Part shown: piece by piece, positions 1-7,719 of the stretch
Layout of the letters: each line of letters begins with the position of its first letter
Position numbering within the stretch: the first letter of the stretch is position 1
Source of the DNA: an uncultured Planctomycetia bacterium
GTDB taxonomy: Bacteria > Planctomycetota > UBA1135 > GCA-002686595
DNA: 22,283 nt
Reading direction: 5' to 3'
NCBI GenBank assembly: GCA_937952135.1
Contig: CALFYL010000235.1
Coordinates: 1-22,283, forward strand
The notes under the pieces: model-generated
Databases searched by the model: none
Told to the model about the DNA's origin: nothing
Seen by the model: only the letters and a program-made list of their open reading frames with translations
Translations under genes and position numbers: made by a program

Positions 1-1630
1 ACTTGGACGCGTTCGTCAGCAGCTCGAACAGCGCGCTGCCGAGCGCGTCGCGGCTCGCGAGCACGCGCAAGCTTTCGTCGCTCGGACGCAGTTTCACCGC
101 GAGGCCCCGTTCGAGCGCGAGCGGTTCGAACTGGCGCAGAGTTTCGAGCGCGAGTCGGCGCACGAGAACATCCTCTCGATCGCGCGGCTTCGCGCCGCCG
201 TCGAGTCGCGCGATCTCGAGCACCGACGACACGAGGCGCGAGAGTCGGTCGGCTTCCGAGACCGTGCGCGCGCCGAACTCGCGGACCTTCGACTCGCTCA
301 CTCCGCCCTGCTCGAGCAGTTCGGCGAGCAGGCGGATCGAGGCGAGCGGCGCCTGGAGCTCGTGCGTCACGGCGGCGACGAACTGTTCGCGCTGGTAAGC
401 CGCGCGCGCTTCGCGATCGAGCGCGCGGATGCCGACCCACGACGCGCCGACGGCGACGGCGAGCGCGAGCGCGGAGAGCCCCGCGAGGGTCCAGAATTTC
501 CGTCGCGCTTCGCGGCGAGCGCCTTCGATGTCGAGGTTTCTCGCGCGAACCGAGAGCTCGCGGAACGGCGGCGGCAGCGCGGCGACGACGGTGTCCGCGT
601 CGAGTTCGAGCTCCGCGCCCGCGACCGCGCGCCCGCTCGGGTCCACGAGGCTCGCTCCGAAGCCGAGCTCGCTCCAGGCCGCGATTTCCGGCCGTTGTAG
701 CGCTTCTCGCGCGAGCGTCGCGCAGCGGAGCGCAACGGCTTCGAGGCCGTCCTCGCTCGGTCGAACGCGCACGAGCGCGTGCTCGATCGTTGGCGGACTC
801 GCGAGCGGATCGGCGGCGAGTTCGAACCACGCGCGGCCGTTCGGCGCACCCGAAGCGATCCAGTTCGAGATCCCGCGCGTCCAGCTCGCGCGCAGGAGCC
901 GCGTGAAGCGGCGCGTTTCGTCGTGCGATCGGAGCTCGTCGAAGGCGGTCGCATCGACGCTGCGCAACGCCTCGCCGACGAGTTGCGCGAGGGTGGCGAC
1001 GGACGCTTGGTCGATGCTCACGTGGTCGTCGATGAGCTCGCGGTACAGCTCCTTCAGCTCCTCGCGCGGCAGCCCGTCGAGCTGTGCGAGCGTCCAACGC
1101 GCCGCCAGCGAGCGCCGCAGGCCGCGTTCGTCGACGGCTTCGGGATGCTCGGCCACGAGCCGCTCGAGCGTCTGTCGCGCAAGTTCCGTGTTCCCGACGC
1201 GCATCTGGATCGCCGCGAGGCTCGACAGCGCCCAGGCTGCAATTCCCGGCTGATCCGCGCGCTCCGCGTAGCTCTCGAGCTTGCTCTGCGCGCTCTCCAC
1301 GTCGCCTGCGAGCTCAAGCTCGTCGATCTGCGAGCGTTGGTACAGCGTCGGTCCGCTGTCGCTCCTGCGCCGCGCCGCCGGCGCATCGAGCCACTCACCT
1401 TCGCTCGAGACCTTCAACGCGAGACGGTCGACTCCGTCGGGCTCGAGCTCGCGCGCCGCGGCATCGAAGGCCTCGACCGCGGTCCGCGCAAGCGCCGCCG
1501 ACTGCGCGCGCAGCCGCTCCTCCACGCGCGAAGCCTCCGCCGACATCGAGCGCAGTCCGAGCACCGCGAGCGTGGCCGCCGCCGCGACGAGCGCGACGAA
1601 CCAGACGGCGATGCGGAGCAGCTTCGGCAC
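1..1630 (-). CDS. Membrane sensor histidine kinase (5' part; C-terminus beyond the left edge)
   Basis: The minus-strand frame is open from a GTG at 1630 to the window edge (543 codons visible). An in-frame TAG lies 9 nt upstream of the GTG, so this is the earliest possible start. Residues about 5-22 form a membrane helix (VWFVALVAAAATLAVLGL). A sensor region of about 350 residues follows, with helical, TPR-like text (AIQMRVGNTELARQTLERLV). A second helix lies near 380-400. The HisKA domain then carries the H-box FVAAVTHELQAPLASIRLL, with phospho-acceptor His423. The last visible residues, ELLTNASK, match an N-box, so the ATPase domain continues off the window. The usual R-T of 'HELRTPL' is Q-A here. 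It would signal to a response regulator not present in the window. Family assignment is firm; the ligand is unknown. It lies 47 nt downstream of the PhoD-like gene on the same strand. Confidence 0.9.
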   Translation of the reverse strand, partial: MPKLLRIAVWFVALVAAAATLAVLGLRSMSAEASRVEERLRAQSAALARTAVEAFDAAARELEPDGVDRLALKVSSEGEWLDAPAARRRSDSGPTLYQRSQIDELELAGDVESAQSKLESYAERADQPGIAAWALSSLAAIQMRVGNTELARQTLERLVAEHPEAVDERGLRRSLAARWTLAQLDGLPREELKELYRELIDDHVSIDQASVATLAQLVGEALRSVDATAFDELRSHDETRRFTRLLRASWTRGISNWIASGAPNGRAWFELAADPLASPPTIEHALVRVRPSEDGLEAVALRCATLAREALQRPEIAAWSELGFGASLVDPSGRAVAGAELELDADTVVAALPPPFRELSVRARNLDIEGARREARRKFWTLAGLSALALAVAVGASWVGIRALDREARAAYQREQFVAAVTHELQAPLASIRLLAELLEQGGVSESKVREFGARTVSEADRLSRLVSSVLEIARLDGGAKPRDREDVLVRRLALETLRQFEPLALERGLAVKLRPSDESLRVLASRDALGSALFELLTNASK

Positions 1631-1677
1631 CGCGCCAATCTACGCAGGCGGCGTGGATCTTGTCTCGCGGTGAGTCG

Positions 1678-2934
1678 TCAGCGCGGCCGGAGCCACGTCG
1701 AACTTCGGTCGACCGGAAAGCGATGGCGCCCGGACGGGTCCTCGAGCGTGATGCGCATCTGCAGAGCTCTCACCTGGACTCTCACGAGCGCGGCTTCCAT
1801 CGGCGAACGCGGCATGAAGTTGGGATCCGGCGGCGCTGGCGGAGGTTCGACGCGCGCCGTCGCGGGTCCGCAAACGACTTCGAGCAGGTCGTAGCCGAGC
1901 TGAGCTCTCGTCGAGTGCTCGACGACGCCTGAGATGTGCGGGTCCGTGCCGATCAGCACCACCCCGAACACGCCGTGGAAGGCGAGCCGAGTGAGAAGCT
2001 CGTCCCACTGCGCGCGATCGGAGAAGCGCGCGTCGAACCAGCGGCCGGGCTTCACGACGAGCTTGAACGCCGCGCGCGAAAACGCGAGCCGGCGCCACGC
2101 CGCATCCATCGAGTTTGACTCGAGCAGCTCCGACGGATCGACGAGGATCAGCTCCAGTTCGCCGGAGCGCAGCCCGGGTGACGCCGTGCTCCACAGTGAA
2201 TCGTCCGCCGTAAGCGCTTGGTGCTCCGAGAACGCCTGTCGCAAGGTGGCGAGCGCGTCCCGAGGCGGCGCGAGCGCGCCGAACGACGGGAGATTGAAAA
2301 GCTGCGCCATTCCCATCGGCTGCAAGAGATCCGCCTCGAGGTACAGGCGCCGATAATGCGCTCGAGCTTCCTCGAGATCGCGCGGCGCAACCGCGGACAG
2401 ATCGTCGAGCACGAGCATCCAATCGGGCCGAAGTTTGGCCGCGGCGCGCCAAGTGCGGGCGGCCTCGCATGCGTCGATCGAGACGATGATGAGGCCGGGC
2501 GGCCACGGATCGTCGTTCGCTTGCAAGCACGTACGAGGTACGACGGGCGCGGCCCAGCGAGCGTCGGGAAGTCGCCAAGTCCTGTGGATCCAGATCGGCG
2601 CCTGCTCGCCCGCAAAGACACGAAGTTCGAGGTTGCCGGGCACGAACTCAGGCAACTCGACGCGCCAGTGCAGGCTCAACCCATTCGAGGGGAGGGCGCT
2701 AGCCAGGGACCGTTCTGAGATCAGCGACGACACACTGATGTGGCTTCCCCCGTAGGGGACGTTGTCGATCGCGAGCGTGTACTCGCCCGGCGCGGGCGCG
2801 ATGGCGCACGCGAGCAAGTCACCGCCAGCGTCCAACGCGAAGAACGGGCCGATCAGCGGCGTGCGCGGGTCCTCGACCTGGGCCAACGCCGGCGCGCACG
2901 CGAGCAGCGATGCGCCGAACACGGAGAGCGTCAT
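1678..2934 (-). CDS. Exported PhoD-like phosphatase relative with degenerate metal site
   Basis: The 418-residue protein begins with a signal peptide (MTLSVFGASLLACAPALAQ, likely cut after ALAQ). The layout resembles alkaline phosphatase D proteins: an N-terminal beta domain ending near WRLPD, then RPDWMLVLDDL (residues about 169-179), a Y-rich helix, SGELELILVDPSELL, a helix like the family's 'L..S.A.FKVVV' (RLAFSRAAFKLVVKPG), and GVFGVVLIGTDPHIS followed by YDLLEVVCGP. The expected metal motifs are altered: 'LGD' reads L-D177-D178, 'WDDHDFG' reads F213-N-L-P-S-F-G219, and 'SGDRH' reads G329-T-D-P-H333. Asp178, Asp331 and His333 remain, but the central motif is gone. Catalysis is therefore doubtful and a binding role is possible. 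The resemblance is my reading of motif order, not a database hit. It is divergent from the small DxDGDG protein, and a truncated copy of its first codons lies at 5351-5434. Confidence 0.7.
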   Translation of the reverse strand: MTLSVFGASLLACAPALAQVEDPRTPLIGPFFALDAGGDLLACAIAPAPGEYTLAIDNVPYGGSHISVSSLISERSLASALPSNGLSLHWRVELPEFVPGNLELRVFAGEQAPIWIHRTWRLPDARWAAPVVPRTCLQANDDPWPPGLIIVSIDACEAARTWRAAAKLRPDWMLVLDDLSAVAPRDLEEARAHYRRLYLEADLLQPMGMAQLFNLPSFGALAPPRDALATLRQAFSEHQALTADDSLWSTASPGLRSGELELILVDPSELLESNSMDAAWRRLAFSRAAFKLVVKPGRWFDARFSDRAQWDELLTRLAFHGVFGVVLIGTDPHISGVVEHSTRAQLGYDLLEVVCGPATARVEPPPAPPDPNFMPRSPMEAALVRVQVRALQMRITLEDPSGRHRFPVDRSSTWLRPR

Positions 2935-3014
2935 GGCTCGGCTAGCTTTCGCGGCCGAGCCTAGTCACGCGCGATCGCCACGCGGGCGTTCGAGCCCGCG
3001 GTAGCATCGGGAGC
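2935..3014. promoter_or_regulatory. Divergent intergenic region between PhoD-like gene and small EF-hand protein
   Basis: These 80 nt separate the ATG of the minus-strand exported protein (2934) from the GTG of the plus-strand small membrane protein (3015), so promoters for both directions should be here. I see no convincing -35/-10 pair. A GGGAG at 3009-3013 sits only 1 nt before the GTG, too close for a normal Shine-Dalgarno. The right-hand 13 nt belong to a 100-bp repeat found again at 5490-5589, and the rest is matched loosely by 5435-5489. Confidence 0.35.
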
Positions 3015-3101
3015 GTGGAGTCGCAGCGCGCATCGACGAGCGAGACCCACGGCGAGCGCATGGTCGCGATCGCCGCGGCGAGTTTCGTGGGGACGCTGGC
3101 G
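3002..3101 (+). repeat. 100-bp near-identical repeat, copy A
   Basis: This segment matches 5490-5589 at 99 of 100 positions. The only difference is T3061 versus G5549. It covers the last intergenic bases and the first 29 codons of the small DxDGDG membrane protein. Leftward from 3001 the two loci continue to align but with many differences. Confidence 0.95.
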
Positions 3102-3497
3102 GCGCTTCTCTTGCTCGCGTACGTCGTGCTGCGGGTGGCCGAGGAACCGGAGGCCATCTGGCGCGGCTGGACCGTCTCGGGTCAGTACGGGTCGACACGT
3201 CGGATTCACGTGGCCGCGGCGCCCGCGCACGAACGCCGCGCTACTGGCGGCGACTTCGATGGCGACGGCGTCGACGACGAGCTCGAGATCGTCTGGATGA
3301 CCCGCGAATTCCTGTTCAGCGAGGGCACGTTCAGCATGCTCTACGTGCGTTCGGGCGCGAGCCGCGACGTACTGCTCGCTCACCCTCTCGAAAGCCCGTT
3401 CTCCAAGGCCTGGTGGCTTCGAGACTCGGACGGCGACGGCCGCGACGATGTCTACGTCAGCGACCCGAGCCCGAGGGTGTTTTCGTTCGTTCGTTGA
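3015..3497 (+). CDS. Small single-helix membrane protein with FG-GAP/EF-hand-like DxDGDG motifs (copy 1)
   Basis: The product has 160 residues. After a short N-tail, residues about 17-41 form one membrane helix (VAIAAASFVGTLAALLLLAY). The remainder carries two calcium-loop-like motifs, GDFDGDGVDDELE near residue 78 and DSDGDGRDDVYVSD near 143, as in FG-GAP/VCBS and thrombospondin-3-type repeats. Function is unknown; a calcium-stabilised extracytoplasmic domain tethered by the helix is a reasonable inference. The GTG start is chosen because the paralogue at 4864-5340 also starts with GTG at the matching place. An in-frame ATG at 3060 is the alternative, since the GTG lacks a well-spaced ribosome binding site. 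A Sel1 gene follows 43 nt downstream. Confidence 0.75.
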   Translation: MESQRASTSETHGERMVAIAAASFVGTLAALLLLAYVVLRVAEEPEAIWRGWTVSGQYGSTRRIHVAAAPAHERRATGGDFDGDGVDDELEIVWMTREFLFSEGTFSMLYVRSGASRDVLLAHPLESPFSKAWWLRDSDGDGRDDVYVSDPSPRVFSFVR

Positions 3498-3540
3498 CGA
3501 CCGCGCGCCGCCGCGTGCAGTTGAAGTTGGAGTCGAGAAA

Positions 3541-4719
3541 GTGCACACACGTCGAGTCAAACTCATCGCGCGACTCCGCGCGCGAGCGGAGCGCGGAGAT
3601 GCAAAGGCCGCCGCGAAGCTCGCCGAAGAGCTCCTCGACCGGCCGCGCACGCCGAGCGCGAGCCGGGTTCGCGAGGCGAAGCAGCTTGTTGTCACGGCGC
3701 TCGAGCACCTCGAACCCGGCGAGGCCGACGATGCGGCGCGGTTGTTCCTCTGGCGCGACTACGAAGAGCCGTGGAACCCGCGTCCTCGGCCCGGGGTGGA
3801 TCCCGAGTTCGCCGTAGGGCTGCTTCGAAAGCTCGCGCGCCGCGGCAACGCACAGGCGATGTACTCGCTGTGCATGGCTCAGACCCAGGGCGTCGGGGCG
3901 AAGCGGGACCTTGCAGACGCGGAGCGCTGGGCTCGGCGCGCAGCGCGACATGGCGAGCCCGAGGCGCTCAACAACCTCGGGGTCGTCTACTTCTACGGAG
4001 AGGGCGTCGAGCGCGACGTTCGGCACGCCGTGCGTTGCTACTCCGAGGCCGCGCATTGCGGTGATGCGTTCGCGACCTGGAATCTCGCGCTCTGCTACCG
4101 CTGGGGCGACGGCGTAGCCAAGAACCTGCGCGAGTTCCGGAGGCTCACGCGCCGCGCGGCGAAGCTGGGTTCGGTTCGCGCGAAGTTGCGCCTGATCGAC
4201 GCGGCCTTCGACGGCCGCGAGGGCTTTCGCCGCGATCCAAGAGGCGCGAAAGCGGCGCTCCGCAAGCTCGTTGCATCCGGCTCCACGCTGGCTCGAGTCG
4301 AGTGGGCGCGTCGCCAGCTCTTCGGGGACGGCGTTCGCAAGGACGCGCGCGCCGCACTCTCGAGTTTGCGCTCGCTCGCGCGCCGCGAGGAGCCCGGTGC
4401 GGCGTTCTGGATCGCGATGCACTTTCACGAGTCGTCGACCAAGTCCTCTGCGAAGTTCGCGAAAGCGGAGGCGTGGCTCGAGATCGGCGTGGCCGCTGGC
4501 GACTCCTTTGCGATGCACTTGCTGTCGATGTGCTTGCGCGAGGGCCACGGGAACGCCCTGCGCCGCAACGTTCGCCGCGCGAACGAACTCTTGCAACGCG
4601 CCGCGGAACTCGGCGACAGTGAAGCGCAGCTCGAACTCGGCCGCCGGTTGTGCGACGGAGACGGAATACGCCGCGACGTTCGGCGAGGGCTGGAGTTGCT
4701 CGCGCGCCACGCGGACTGA
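3541..4719 (+). CDS. Sel1-repeat (TPR-like) protein, copy 1
   Basis: The product is 392 residues of helical repeats of Sel1 type. Recurring pairs such as EALNNLGVVYFYGEGVERDV, ATWNLALCYRWGDGVAKNL and EAQLELGRRLCDGDGIRRDV show the consensus A-x-x-x-L-G-x-x-Y-x-x-G-x-G-V-x-x-D. I can follow about eight units, the central ones degenerate. No signal peptide is visible, so it is probably cytoplasmic. Sel1 proteins are scaffolds for protein-protein contacts; the partner is unknown. The start is GTG 3541 with a TTGGAG ribosome binding site at 3527-3532, 8 nt upstream. The frame is open further upstream, but that part would overlap the preceding gene. It likely shares a transcript with 3015-3497. Confidence 0.85.
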   Translation: MHTRRVKLIARLRARAERGDAKAAAKLAEELLDRPRTPSASRVREAKQLVVTALEHLEPGEADDAARLFLWRDYEEPWNPRPRPGVDPEFAVGLLRKLARRGNAQAMYSLCMAQTQGVGAKRDLADAERWARRAARHGEPEALNNLGVVYFYGEGVERDVRHAVRCYSEAAHCGDAFATWNLALCYRWGDGVAKNLREFRRLTRRAAKLGSVRAKLRLIDAAFDGREGFRRDPRGAKAALRKLVASGSTLARVEWARRQLFGDGVRKDARAALSSLRSLARREEPGAAFWIAMHFHESSTKSSAKFAKAEAWLEIGVAAGDSFAMHLLSMCLREGHGNALRRNVRRANELLQRAAELGDSEAQLELGRRLCDGDGIRRDVRRGLELLARHAD

Positions 4720-4863
4720 CACGGCGAAAGGACTCGCGCAGCGCATCCTGAGTCGCGCGGCGTGATGATTTCCCGTCTCTCGCGTTGCGAAGCGCAGGTT
4801 GATCGGAGCGAGCTCGAGATCGGGCGTTTGACGAGGCTGGGGGGAGTGGGGGAGACTCGACCC

Positions 4864-5340
4864 GTGACGACTTCCGACGGATCCGATCACCGCGCGCGCT
4901 CGGTCGGAGTCTCGATCGCGGCGGTGCTCGTCGGTTGCGTGGTAGTTCTGGTGGGCCTCTTCGTCCTTCTCCGCTTCTTCGGTGACGGCGAGGACATCGT
5001 TCGCGGTTGGAAGAACCCGCCGCAATACTCGATGGTGCAGCGACTCGAACCGTCGCCCGCGACGCGTCCGCCGGAGCGCGAGCGCGGAGACTTCGATGGC
5101 GATGGCGTCGACGACGAGCTGGAGAAGACCTACCTGCACAGGGACTTCGTCTTCGCCAAGTCGACGTCCGGCATGGTGTACGTGCGCTCGGGAGCGAGTG
5201 GCGCCGTGTTGCTCACCCACCCGTTGCCGGCGCCGGTCAGCGCCGCGCACTGGTGCGGCGACATCGATGGCGACGGGCGCGACGACGTGTGGGCTGACAC
5301 GCCGGAACCGGGGGTTGTCTTCGCGTTTCGCGCGCGCTGA
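4864..5340 (+). CDS. Small single-helix membrane protein with DxDGDG motifs (copy 2)
   Basis: The 158-residue product is a paralogue of the protein at 3015-3497. It has the same short N-tail, one membrane helix (VSIAAVLVGCVVVLVGLFVL), a shared stretch ending RGW, GDFDGDGVDDELEK, the block YVRSGASGAVLLTHPL, and DIDGDGRDDVWAD near the C-terminus. The frame is open from 4762, but GTG 4864 is preferred: a GGGGAG lies 9 nt upstream and the start then aligns with copy 1. Protein similarity is clear over the C-terminal half, while the DNA has diverged. This copy is therefore older than the 100-bp repeat that lies just downstream. Function is unknown. Confidence 0.75.
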   Translation: MTTSDGSDHRARSVGVSIAAVLVGCVVVLVGLFVLLRFFGDGEDIVRGWKNPPQYSMVQRLEPSPATRPPERERGDFDGDGVDDELEKTYLHRDFVFAKSTSGMVYVRSGASGAVLLTHPLPAPVSAAHWCGDIDGDGRDDVWADTPEPGVVFAFRAR

Positions 5341-5350
5341 CTCGACGATT

Positions 5351-5434
5351 CGTCAGCGGCCTGCGCGTGTCATCGACCTGAGACAACGCTGGCGCCAACG
5401 CGAGCATGGCTCCGCTGAGGAAGGAGAGCGACAT
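5351..5434 (-). pseudogene. Remnant of the 5' end of a PhoD-like exported protein gene
   Basis: Starting at an ATG at 5434, the minus strand reads MSLSFLSGAMLALAPALSQ then VDDTRRPLT. The gene at 1678-2934 starts MTLSVFGASLLACAPALAQ then VEDPRTPLI. The match stops after about 28 codons, where the sequence runs into the end of the gene at 4864-5340. The remaining roughly 390 codons are missing. The frame continues to a stop near 5237, but that part is only the antisense of the neighbouring gene. This is the truncated signal-peptide end of a duplicated gene. Confidence 0.8.
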
Positions 5435-5489
5435 CGCGCAACCAGCCTTCGCGGCTGCGTGGAGTCACGCGGAGTGCTCGATCTGGCGA

Positions 5490-5589
5490 TAGCATCGGGA
5501 GCGTGGAGTCGCAGCGCGCATCGACGAGCGAGACCCACGGCGAGCGCAGGGTCGCGATCGCCGCGGCGAGTTTCGTGGGGACGCTGGCG
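5490..5589 (+). repeat. 100-bp near-identical repeat, copy B
   Basis: This segment is identical to 3002-3101 except for G5549 in place of T3061. That change turns the in-frame ATG (Met16 of the intact gene) into AGG. Just beyond 5589 the match ends abruptly and the reading frame meets a TGA at 5593. Confidence 0.95.
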
Positions 5590-5595
5590 CTCTGA
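5503..5595 (+). pseudogene. Truncated third copy of the small DxDGDG membrane protein gene
   Basis: From GTG 5503 the frame encodes 30 residues, VESQRASTSETHGERRVAIA then ASFVGTLAL, and stops at TGA 5593-5595. The intact gene at 3015 encodes the same N-terminus with Met16 in place of Arg16. The membrane helix is cut off after about 13 residues, and both DxDGDG motifs are absent. The Sel1 gene starts 5 nt after the stop, so a deletion appears to have removed the body of this gene and brought its promoter and start next to the Sel1 gene. Translation of this stub could still couple to the Sel1 gene. Confidence 0.8.
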
Positions 5596-5600
5596 GCACC

Positions 5601-6467
5601 ATGGCATCCACGAAGCCTCATTGCGCGGAAGCTGAGGAGGCGCGTCTCGAGCGGCTCCACGGGCGCGCTTACGCGCTCTTCTACGGCCACGCCGGGCGTC
5701 GCGACCGACGTCGCGCGGTTCGGCTCTATCGCGCAGCCGCGGAGGGCGGACTGGCGCATACTTGGCGAAACCTAGGTCTGTGTTTCGAGTACGGCGATGG
5801 TGTGCGCAAGGACCTCCGCCGCGCGTTTGCGTGCTACATGCGGGGCGCGGAACTCGGAGACAGCCCTGCGAAGCGTTGCGTCGCTGCGTGCCTGATATCC
5901 GGCTCGGGCGTGAAGCGCGACGCGGATGCGGGGCTGGCGCTGCTCGCGAGAGACGCGCGTCGAGATGTTGACTCTCGGCGCGAACTCGCGCGTCGTCTCC
6001 TCGAAGGAGACGGCGTCGAGCAGGACACCGCGAGAGGCTTGCGGCTGCTGCGGCGTGGTGCGGCGGCAGGGCATGCGGCTTGTTGGAGTGACCTGGCTGT
6101 GCAGTTGCACGACCATGGGAGGTCACCGCGCGCAAGGCAAGAAGCGACCGAACTCTGCAAGCGGGCGGCGCGCGCCGGAGTTGCGCAAGCGTGCGTCAAT
6201 TTGGCGCGGGCTTACAGCAGTGGCGACGGTGTTCGACAAAATGAACGCGCTGCGGTCGCTTGGTTGAAGCGCGCCGTGGAGTGCGACGCACCCGGAGAGT
6301 TCGGCTGCGACGACGCCTACTTGCTCCTCGCGCAACACCACCTCGCTGGTCGCGGCGTACGCAAGAGCCTGCGCGCGGCCGAGCGACTGCTCGAGTTTGC
6401 GGCGCGATGTGGGTCGGAGCGGGCGCGGCGTCGGTTGCGCGCACTGAGGCGTGGGTTGCGTCGCTAG
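5601..6467 (+). CDS. Sel1-repeat protein, copy 2
   Basis: The product is 288 residues of Sel1 repeats without a signal peptide. Clear units are HTWRNLGLCFEYGDGVRKDL, AKRCVAACLISGSGVKRDAD, DSRRELARRLLEGDGVEQDT, QACVNLARAYSSGDGVRQNE and DAYLLLAQHHLAGRGVRKSL, each spaced about 36 residues apart. It is shorter than copy 1 (392 residues) and not closely similar outside the consensus. It occupies the same position after a small DxDGDG gene (here a stub), which supports duplication of the whole block. The ATG has no strong ribosome binding site; the stub stop codon 5 nt upstream suggests coupled translation. Partner and role are unknown. Confidence 0.85.
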   Translation: MASTKPHCAEAEEARLERLHGRAYALFYGHAGRRDRRRAVRLYRAAAEGGLAHTWRNLGLCFEYGDGVRKDLRRAFACYMRGAELGDSPAKRCVAACLISGSGVKRDADAGLALLARDARRDVDSRRELARRLLEGDGVEQDTARGLRLLRRGAAAGHAACWSDLAVQLHDHGRSPRARQEATELCKRAARAGVAQACVNLARAYSSGDGVRQNERAAVAWLKRAVECDAPGEFGCDDAYLLLAQHHLAGRGVRKSLRAAERLLEFAARCGSERARRRLRALRRGLRR

Positions 6468-6638
6468 ACCCCAAGTCGACCGGCGAACACTCGCGAGCGA
6501 CGCGGGGCCGACAGCGTTGAGCCTCGTTCGAACGCGGACGGTTCCGGGAGAGAAGAAGCGCTCGGATGGCGAGCGTGCGCCCCGGCCTCGATGACGAAGT
6601 CAGGTGAACCTCGTGCACAAGCGCACGTTTGAGCGCGC

Positions 6639-7715
6639 GTGTTCGCCGCCCTCGCTGTCGCCACGTTGTGTTCCCTGGCGCAGGCGCCTTCGAGCGTGGA
6701 GCTTCGGGCTGCGCTCGACGCGCTGCGCGAAAGCCGGCCCGGAGAGACGCGGTTCGAGGCCGCGAAACCGCACTTGCCGGAGTTGCTCGCGTCAGAGTCG
6801 GGCTTCTTCGTTCAAAGCGCGGCGTACCTGATCGGTCAGCATGGCTTCAGCGAGTTTGCACCGGCGCTGGTCGAGGCGCTGCGCACGGAAACGGCGCGAA
6901 CGAAGGGCAAGTCGGCCACGACGTATTCGCGGCTGCTCGACGCGCTGATCCAGCTCGACCATGCGGCGCCGGCCGATCTGATTCTGGCGCGGGCCTCCGA
7001 GGAGTACGCCGAGTTCGTGTACCTCGCGCTCGCTTGCGAGAAAGACGAACAGCGCGCCGCCGACAATCTCGCGCGCTTCGTCGCGCTCGGCATGCGCAGC
7101 AAGTCCGCGTACTGGGCGGCGGCGATCGAGTTGACCGCGGCGCGGGATCCGCGCATCGTCGACGAGTTGCTCGTCGGCGCGCCGTGGGAGTTTGCGCTGG
7201 GACTGCGCGACGTGGGCAGCGAGGCTCAAGCCAGTGAGAGATTCTGGGCGCGATTCAGTTGTTCGTCGCACGATCAATGGCCGCCGCTGGTCAGGTATCG
7301 ACTCGAGCTCCCATCGCCGACGGGTCCGCTCGACGAGATCCGCCACGAGCGCACGGAGAATGCCCGTTCAACGTCGCGCATGATCGGCCTCCGACTCGAA
7401 GACCGCGTCCGTTGGCGGCTGCGCCTGCTGCACGAGCTCCACCCCGACGTGACGGCGTTCCCTCCGAACGCGTTCGAGGTCTACGTCGAAGACGTGAACT
7501 CCATCTCGAGCGCGAGCCACGCGCAGGTCGCGGTGCTCCACAGCGAAATCTCGAAGCTGGCGCACGGGTTGGCCGACCTCGGACTCGTCGCCGATCCACT
7601 GCGAGCCTCCGATCGCGCGACGTTCCGCGTCGAGGTCTACGACCTGCGCTCCGACCGCAGGTTGAGACTGTCCGCGCCCACCGACACCCCATCGGTGCGC
7701 TTCGTGCGCCGCTGA
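6639..7715 (+). CDS. Exported HEAT-like helical protein of unknown function
   Basis: The 358-residue protein begins with a short hydrophobic signal-like stretch (MFAALAVATLCSLAQAPSS). The GTG start at 6639 is the first possible one, since an in-frame TGA ends 6 nt upstream. Residues about 35-190 look like HEAT/armadillo-type paired helices (FFVQSAAYLIGQHGFSEFAP, LLDALIQLDHAAPADLILAR). The C-terminal half is rich in charged residues, includes RLEDRVRWRLRLLHELHPDV, and has no motif I recognise. It is convergent with the permease gene: only 4 nt separate the two stop codons. HEAT-like proteins are usually scaffolds; no specific role can be assigned. Confidence 0.7.
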   Translation: MFAALAVATLCSLAQAPSSVELRAALDALRESRPGETRFEAAKPHLPELLASESGFFVQSAAYLIGQHGFSEFAPALVEALRTETARTKGKSATTYSRLLDALIQLDHAAPADLILARASEEYAEFVYLALACEKDEQRAADNLARFVALGMRSKSAYWAAAIELTAARDPRIVDELLVGAPWEFALGLRDVGSEAQASERFWARFSCSSHDQWPPLVRYRLELPSPTGPLDEIRHERTENARSTSRMIGLRLEDRVRWRLRLLHELHPDVTAFPPNAFEVYVEDVNSISSASHAQVAVLHSEISKLAHGLADLGLVADPLRASDRATFRVEVYDLRSDRRLRLSAPTDTPSVRFVRR

Positions 7716-7719
7716 GTCG

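Noticed and set aside
3457..5250. 597-codon open frame on the minus strand
   Set aside because: Antisense to the Sel1 and second DxDGDG genes, whose repeat patterns define the true strand.
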